Of a stretch of 64,000 nucleotides of DNA, positions 59,234 to 64,000 are shown one piece after another (position 1 is the first letter of the stretch; the number at the start of each line of letters is the position of its first letter). The stretch is from Saprospiraceae bacterium (GTDB lineage Bacteria; Bacteroidota; Bacteroidia; Chitinophagales; Saprospiraceae). The notes under the pieces are model-generated. The model did no database searches. It had not been told where the DNA came from and saw nothing but the letters and a program-made list of their open reading frames with translations. Location: assembly GCA_016714085.1 (NCBI GenBank), contig JADJNW010000003.1, forward strand, positions 682,001 to 746,000, written 5' to 3'. Position numbers and translations under genes: made by a program.

Positions 59234-62200
59234 ATGAAAAACATTTCTCTTGTACTCTTTGCCTGCCTGCTTGTACTCACTTGGCAAGTAATGCACGCCC
59301 AGATATGCCAGGACGTTCCGGCTTTCACCCCCCTACCATCAGCACCGCAGCGGATGGCGCTTATTCCGTTTATGCGGCGGATGTGGACGGGGATGGGGAT
59401 GTGGATGTGTTGTCCGCTTCTTTTTGACGACAAAATTGCCTGGTACGCCAATGATGGGTCGGGCAATTTTGGCACCCAACTGGTCATCAGCACCGCAGCG
59501 GATGCCGCTTATTCCATTTATGCGGCGGATGTGGACGGGGATGGGGATGTGGATGTGTTGTCCGCTTCTTTTAATGACGACAAAATTGCCTGGTATGCCA
59601 ATGACGGGTCGGGCAATTTTGGCACCCAACAGGTCATCAGCACCGCAGCGAATGGCGCTCGTTCCGTTTATGCGGTGGATGTGGACGGGGATGGGGATGT
59701 GGATGTCTTGTCCGCTTCTTTTAATGACGACAAAATTGCCTGGTATGCCAATGACGGGTCGGGCAATTTTGGCACCCAACAGGTCATCAGCACCGCAGCG
59801 AATGGCGCTATTTCCGTTTATGCGGTGGATGTGGACGGGGATGGGGATGGGGATGTCTTGTCCGCTTCTCAAAATGACAACAAAATTGCCTGGTATGCCA
59901 ATGACGGGTCGGGCAATTTTGGCACCCAACAGGTCATCAGCACCGCAGCGAGTGGCGCTCAATCCGTTTATGCGGCGGATGTGGACGGGGATGGGGATGG
60001 GGATGTCTTGTCTGCTTCTGTTAGTGATGACAAAATCGCCTGGTATGAAAATGACGGGTCGGGCAATTTTGGCACCCAACAGGTTATCAGCACCGCAGCG
60101 AATGGTGCTGTTTCCGTTTATGCGGCAGATGTGGACGGAGATGGGGATGGGGATGTCTTGTCCGCTTCTTTTAATGACGACAAAATTGCCTGGCACGAAA
60201 ATGATGGTAATCAGAACTTTACGGCGCATACTATCACCACCGCCGCTAATGGCGCTCAATCTGTCTATGCCTTAGATGTGGACGGGGATGGGGATGTGGA
60301 TGTCTTGTCCACTTCTTTTGATGATAACAAAATCGCCTGGTATGAGAACACCTGTACCCACTGTGAGAATACAACCTTTACCGAGCAGGCACCAGCCATC
60401 ACCACTGCTGCTAATGGCCCTCGTTCCGTCTATGCGGTAGATGTGGACGGGGATGGGGATGTAGATATCTTGTCCGCTTCTGAAAATGACGACAAATTGC
60501 CTGGTACGAAAACGATGGCGTTCAGAATTTTACCGCCCATACCATCTCCACTTCGGCGGATTTCGCTACTTCGGTGTATGCTATAGATGTGGACGGGGAT
60601 GGGGATGTAGATGTCTTATCTGCTAATGGCTTCAATATCGCCTGGTATGAAAATGATGGGAGCGAGAACTTTACCACGCATACCATCACCACTTTTGCTG
60701 CTGGCGCTGCTTCTGTGTATGCCTTGGATATGGACGGCGATGGCGATGTGGATGTGTTGTCCGCTTCTACCAATGAAAGCAAAATTGCCTGGTATGAAAA
60801 CGACGGCAATCAGAGCTTTACGGCGCATACCATCTCATCCGTAGCGGGTTACGCTCAATCTGTGTATGCTTTGGATGTGGACGGCGATGGTGATGTGGAT
60901 GTCTTGTCTGCTTCTCCAAGTGACGACAAAATCGATTGGTATGAAAATAACGGCAATCAGAGCTTTACGGCACATACCATCACCTCTTCGGCTGCTGGCG
61001 CTCAATCTGTGTATGCTTTGGATGTGGACGGCGATGGTGATGTGGATGTCTTATCCGCTTCCTTTAATAACGACAAAATAGCCTGGTATGAAAACGACGG
61101 CAATCAGAATTTTACGGCGCGTACTATCACCACTTCGGCGGATGGCGCTACTTCGGTGTATGCATTGGATGTGGATGGCGATGGGGATGTGGATGTCTTG
61201 TCCGCTTCTCCTCTAGACGACAAAATCGATTGGTATGAAAATGATGGGTCTGAGAATTTTACAGCACATACCATCACTACCACTGCTGATTTTGCTGTAT
61301 CTGTGTATGCGTTGGATGTGGACGGCGATGGCGACGTGGATGTTTTGTCCGCTTCTTTTGGTGACGACAAAATCGCCTGGTATGAGAATACTTGCGTCAC
61401 CTGTACAGCAGCCCTCAGCGGCGATGCTACTATCTGTACGGGCGGCACAGCTAATCTGGTAGTAACGGTCACCGACGGAATGGGTGACTACACCGTTGCC
61501 ATTGACAACAACGGCGATATGACTGCCGACATCACCGTTAATGATTATAATAGTGGTGAGAATATTCCGGTCATGCCTGGTACTACGACTACTTATACTT
61601 TACTTTCCGTCATCGATAATGGCAATGGTAATGCAATATGTGAAGTGAGCGGTACGGCTACGGTTACCATCAACGACGCGGATGGCGGTGCGATTGGCAG
61701 CGACCAAACGATATGTTCCGGTGGCGATCCCACTGCTTTCACTTCCGAAACCGATGGCTCAGGAAGCGCGACATTATTTATCGTTGGGAATGAGTACCAC
61801 CGATTGTAATAGCGGATTTTCCGAAATTCCCGATAGCGATAGCGAAACCTACAGTCCAGGTGCTGTGACGCAAACCACTTACTTCCGTCGAATCACCATT
61901 TCTACCTTGAACGATGTGCCTTGCGAAGCCATCAGCAACTGTGTGACAGTAACAGTTAATGATGTCACCGCAGGTGCGATCGGCAACGACCAAACGATCT
62001 GCTCCGGCGCTACACCACAAGCTTTCACTTCCGAAACCGATGGCTCAGGAAGCGGCGACATCTCTTATCGCTGGGAGATGAGTACGACCGATTGCAATAG
62101 CGGCTTTTCCGAAATTCCTGATAGCGATAGCGAAACCTACAGTCCAGGTGCTGTGACGCAAACCACTTACTTCCGTCGGGTCACCATTTCTACCTTGAAC

Positions 62201-62581
62201 GATGTGCCTTGCGAAGCCATCAGCAATTGTGTGATCGTGACCATCAACAACAGTGCCGCAGGTGTCATCGGTAGCGACCAAACGGTGTGCATTACCAAAA
62301 CACCCGCCCCCTTCACCGAAGTAGAAGCAGCAAGCGGCGATGGCGACATATCTTATCGCTGGGAAATGAGTACCGAAGGTTGCAATGGAAGCTTTGAAGT
62401 CATTGACGGAGCTACGGATGCAATCTACGCATTGAACGAACCCTTGAGCGAAACGACCTTTTTCCGAAGAGTAGCGATTTCGACTTTGAACGATATAACT
62501 TGTGAAGCCATTAGTAATTGTATTACTGTGGAAGTAAAAAATGTCGATTGCGGCACCTTCCCCTGGAGTGGGAATGAATAA
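59234..62581 (+). CDS. Giant secreted FG-GAP/VCBS repeat protein with PKD-like domains, multiple frame breaks
   Basis: Joining 59234-60586, 60574-61809 and 61682-62581 with about five single or double base repairs (C run at 59312, AA near 59428, A near 60492, G near 61770, A near 61790) gives about 1115 residues. A signal peptide is followed by about fourteen repeats of 50 residues with DVDGDGDVDVLSAS (calcium-binding FG-GAP/VCBS type) and NDDKIAWYANDGSGNFGTQQ. Ig/PKD-like modules then recur with GAIGNDQTICSG and ISYRWEMSTTDCNSGFSEI. The C-terminus is CGTFPWSGNE, like the preceding gene. It probably acts as a surface adhesin of the gliding or attachment type. The exact 150-bp repeats make assembly uncertain. 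Confidence 0.85.
59431..60190 (+). repeat. Near-identical 150-bp tandem repeats in the FG-GAP gene
   Basis: The block CAAAATTGCC starts at 59431, 59581, 59731, 59881, 60031 and 60181, always exactly 150 bp apart, with nearly identical sequence between. Later copies (to about 61390) are more diverged. The sharp similarity indicates recent duplication or gene conversion. Confidence 0.9.
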
Positions 62582-62586
62582 AGGCG

Positions 62587-62649
62587 TAGAGGCGTAAGGC
62601 TTAGAGGTGAGCAGCCTAGTCTATACACCCTAAAGCCTTTACGCCTCTA
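62587..62649 (+). terminator. Imperfect hairpin behind the FG-GAP protein gene
   Basis: TAGAGGCGTAAGGCTTAG (62587-62604) pairs with CTAAAGCCTTTACGCCTCTA (62630-62649) apart from two small bulges. It is the only obvious stem near the 3' end of the gene; a run of T follows only 20 bp later. It may also be a dispersed repeat. Confidence 0.45.
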
Positions 62650-62760
62650 AACCATAAAAAACTTTTTGGGTAAACACTTCCTACAGGCTGCTACGTACAT
62701 GCGTGGTGGCCTTTTTTATTTTTTAAAAATCCAGCCAACTTATCTTTAAAGGTAACTTAC

Positions 62761-63085
62761 TGAACCCCAATAGCATCTTTGTTGAACCCTTGGAGGTTCT
62801 CCATTGAACCCTAATAGCATGAAGCAAGAACCTCTATAGCATCTTTGTTGAACCCTCAGAGGTTCTTCACTGAATCTCAATAGCATGAAGCAAGAACCTC
62901 TATAGCATCTTTGTTGAACCTATGGAGGTTCTCCTAAGAACCCTAATAGCATGAAGCAAGAACCTCTATAGCATCTTTATTGAACCCTCAGAGGTTCTTC
63001 ATTGAACCCCAATAGCATGAAGCAAGAACCTCTATAGCATCTTTGTTGAACCCTCGGAGGTTCTTCACTGAACCTATCTAGTATC
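62761..63085. repeat. 66-bp tandem repeat array with internal hairpins
   Basis: The block GAAGCAAGAACCTCTATAGC starts at 62821, 62887, 62953 and 63019, always exactly 66 bp apart, with partial units at both ends, about five units in all. Each unit holds the inverted pair AAGAACCTC and GAGGTTCTT separated by about 24 bases, so every unit can fold into a hairpin. Stop codons in all frames argue against coding. Confidence 0.92.
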
Positions 63086-63152
63086 TTTGAGTATGGAAAG
63101 CGCTTATGGCGTGTACCTTTCCTGCTTATTTGACGACAATATATTTTCCCAC

Positions 63153-63187
63153 AATAAAAAAGCCGGAAGCCTCCTCAGCCTCCGGCA
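63153..63187 (-). terminator. Terminator of the second RND pump gene
   Basis: On the reverse strand GCCGGAGGC pairs with GCTTCCGGC (one G-T pair) and is followed by TTTTTTATT. It lies about 110 bp after the RND stop codon. Confidence 0.85.
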
Positions 63188-63215
63188 CGAGAAAATGCGG
63201 ATAGTATTTTTTGTT

Positions 63216-63289
63216 GGAAGGATGGAATATTGGAATATTGGAGTGTTGGAATGCCCGGTATTCCAAATTTCCCACATTCCAATATTCCA
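63216..63289. repeat. Dispersed GGAAT/ATTCC element, copy 2
   Basis: The left side holds repeated GGAATATT and GGAGTGTTGGAATG, and the right side ends CATTCCAATATTCCA, so the element is an inverted repeat of short GGAAT units. It resembles the one at 32447-32512. Confidence 0.7.
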
Positions 63290-63294
63290 TTTGT

Positions 63295-64000
63295 TTACAC
63301 TAAATCCGTATCTTTTTCAATTTTCGGCGGTAGCAATTTATACATCACCGGGGTCACCAATCTTGATAACAAAGTCGAACTAATCAAGCCGCCAATCAGC
63401 ACCAGCGCCAGCGGCGAGTACAAGGGGCTGTATTCAATTACTAATGGAATCAAACCACCAATCGCTGTAAGCGAAGTCAATAAAATCGGTACGAAGCGAA
63501 TCTCCCCGGCTTCCTGGATGGCTTCGTTCAATGACCTGCCTTGTTGGCGGAGTTGATTGGTAAAGTCCACCAGCAGAATGGAGTTTTTCACTTCGATTCC
63601 AGCCAGCGCAATCAGACCAATCGTAGCGGTAAACGATAGCGTCTCGCCTGCAAAGAGCAATATCAAAACAGCACCGATGAAGCCCAGGGGAATCACCGAC
63701 AATACGATCAATGTACTCTTGAAGGTTTTGAATTCCAAAATCAATACACCAAACAAGCCGAATACCGTGATAAGAATGATAATCCCAATACCAGCAAAGC
63801 TATCTTCCTGGCTTTCCACTTCGCCCGCCACTTTGTAGCTGAAACCTTCGGGGAATTGGAAGTTTGCAAGCTTTTCGGTCAATTCGGCGTTGATTTCACT
63901 GGTCAGGAATCCTGTTTGCACCAGCGCCGTCACGGTCACGTAGCGCTCTTTGTCGAAGTGGCGAATCGTATTGGTGGAGGTCTTGAACGCTACATCGGCT
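63295..64000 (-). CDS. RND efflux pump inner-membrane subunit, C-terminal part (partial at window edge)
   Basis: The reverse-strand frame is open to base 64000; upstream residues read STNTIRHFDKERYVTVTALV, so the start is outside the window. The fragment of about 235 residues has the porter segment, membrane helices, GLIALAGIEVKNSILLVDFT and the block IRFVPILLTSLTAIGGLIPL typical of the RND superfamily. The GIEVKN motif, in place of the usual GLVxKN, fits a more distant RND branch than the pump at 1-786. It is followed by its own terminator. Confidence 0.92.
   Translation of the reverse strand, partial: ADVAFKTSTNTIRHFDKERYVTVTALVQTGFLTSEINAELTEKLANFQFPEGFSYKVAGEVESQEDSFAGIGIIILITVFGLFGVLILEFKTFKSTLIVLSVIPLGFIGAVLILLFAGETLSFTATIGLIALAGIEVKNSILLVDFTNQLRQQGRSLNEAIQEAGEIRFVPILLTSLTAIGGLIPLVIEYSPLYSPLALVLIGGLISSTLLSRLVTPVMYKLLPPKIEKDTDLV

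Larger units (their letters stand above)
62582..63294. other. 713-bp gene-free stretch with hairpin, 66-bp array, terminator and dispersed element
   Basis: It holds an imperfect inverted repeat (62587-62649, arms TAGAGGCGTAAGGCTTAG and its complement) behind the FG-GAP gene, the 66-bp tandem array (62761-63085), the RND terminator (63153-63187) and the second GGAAT/ATTCC element (63216-63289). No credible gene is seen. Confidence 0.7.

Noticed and set aside
59339..60275. Two long frames, one on each strand, inside the FG-GAP gene
   Set aside because: They arise from the same 150-bp GC-rich repeat read in other frames; the in-frame reading gives the calcium-binding FG-GAP motif and is clearly the real one.
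62761..63085. CRISPR array
   Set aside because: The whole 66-bp unit is conserved, so there are no unique spacers, and no cas gene lies in the window.
63087..63556. Frames of 98 and 108 codons near the right edge
   Set aside because: They read through the dispersed GGAAT/ATTCC element (Trp/Tyr/Ile-rich) and into the antisense of the RND gene.

Overview
This 64 kb window is a chromosomal segment of a Bacteroidota bacterium. The supporting marks are three SusC/SusD pairs, LytS/LytTR signalling, a C-terminal sorting domain of type IX secretion style, a one-component propeller/AraC regulator, and promoters that fit the Bacteroidota pattern TTTG-N~20-TAnnTTTG (for example before the tRNA-Ala gene). 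The lipoproteins, FG-GAP and PKD-like adhesins, Uma2 nuclease and cyanophycinase suggest the Saprospiria, but that rank is inference. No phage, IS element, CRISPR array or rRNA operon is visible.

Layout: 1-786 is the 3' end of an RND efflux pump, followed by a LytS/LytTR pair coupled to a fructosamine-kinase-like gene. 3844-8213 is an alpha-glucan group (SLC45-like MFS transporter, NTF2-like protein, lipoprotein pullulanase). 8367-13512 holds an orphan MbtH protein, two lipoproteins, an M43 metalloprotease, an OmpA lipoprotein, a cohesin-domain lipoprotein, MurQ and tRNA-Ala(GGC). 13512-28025 holds a NagD-like phosphatase, a GH32 enzyme that lacks its nucleophile region, a sugar porter and two SusC/SusD units, a fructan-like locus. 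28195-32453 is housekeeping (PdxJ, CPBP protease, CdsA, GNAT, CutC). 32516-39987 is a beta-mannosidase followed by a third SusC/SusD pair. 40096-44346 combines a universal stress protein, a cysteine-less thioredoxin-fold protein, a FixL-like PAS histidine kinase and a receiver-CRP fusion. 44405-51342 holds membrane glycosyltransferase-like proteins, small unknowns, a cyanophycinase and a Uma2 nuclease. 51538-62581 is a propeller/AraC membrane regulator followed by an array of 21-bp iterons and two very large secreted repeat proteins that share an unusual C-terminus. The window ends with a 66-bp tandem repeat array and part of a second RND pump (reverse strand).

At least fifteen reading-frame breaks occur, and each inferred frame repair calls for a missing base, usually in a homopolymer. 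The simplest reading is systematic deletion error in the assembly. I therefore annotate the broken genes as single coding regions and give the break positions.

The best candidates for new biology are: (1) the putative heme-PAS kinase (H100, I115, I116, R120 spaced as in FixL) next to a receiver-CRP fusion, which would compress FixL-FixJ-FixK into two proteins; (2) the 51.5-63.1 kb unit, with a kinase-free membrane AraC regulator, 21-bp iterons in opposed orientation, paired direct repeats in front of the first secreted gene, and two secreted proteins ending in CGTFPW-x-GN; and (3) several families of short dispersed intergenic repeats.
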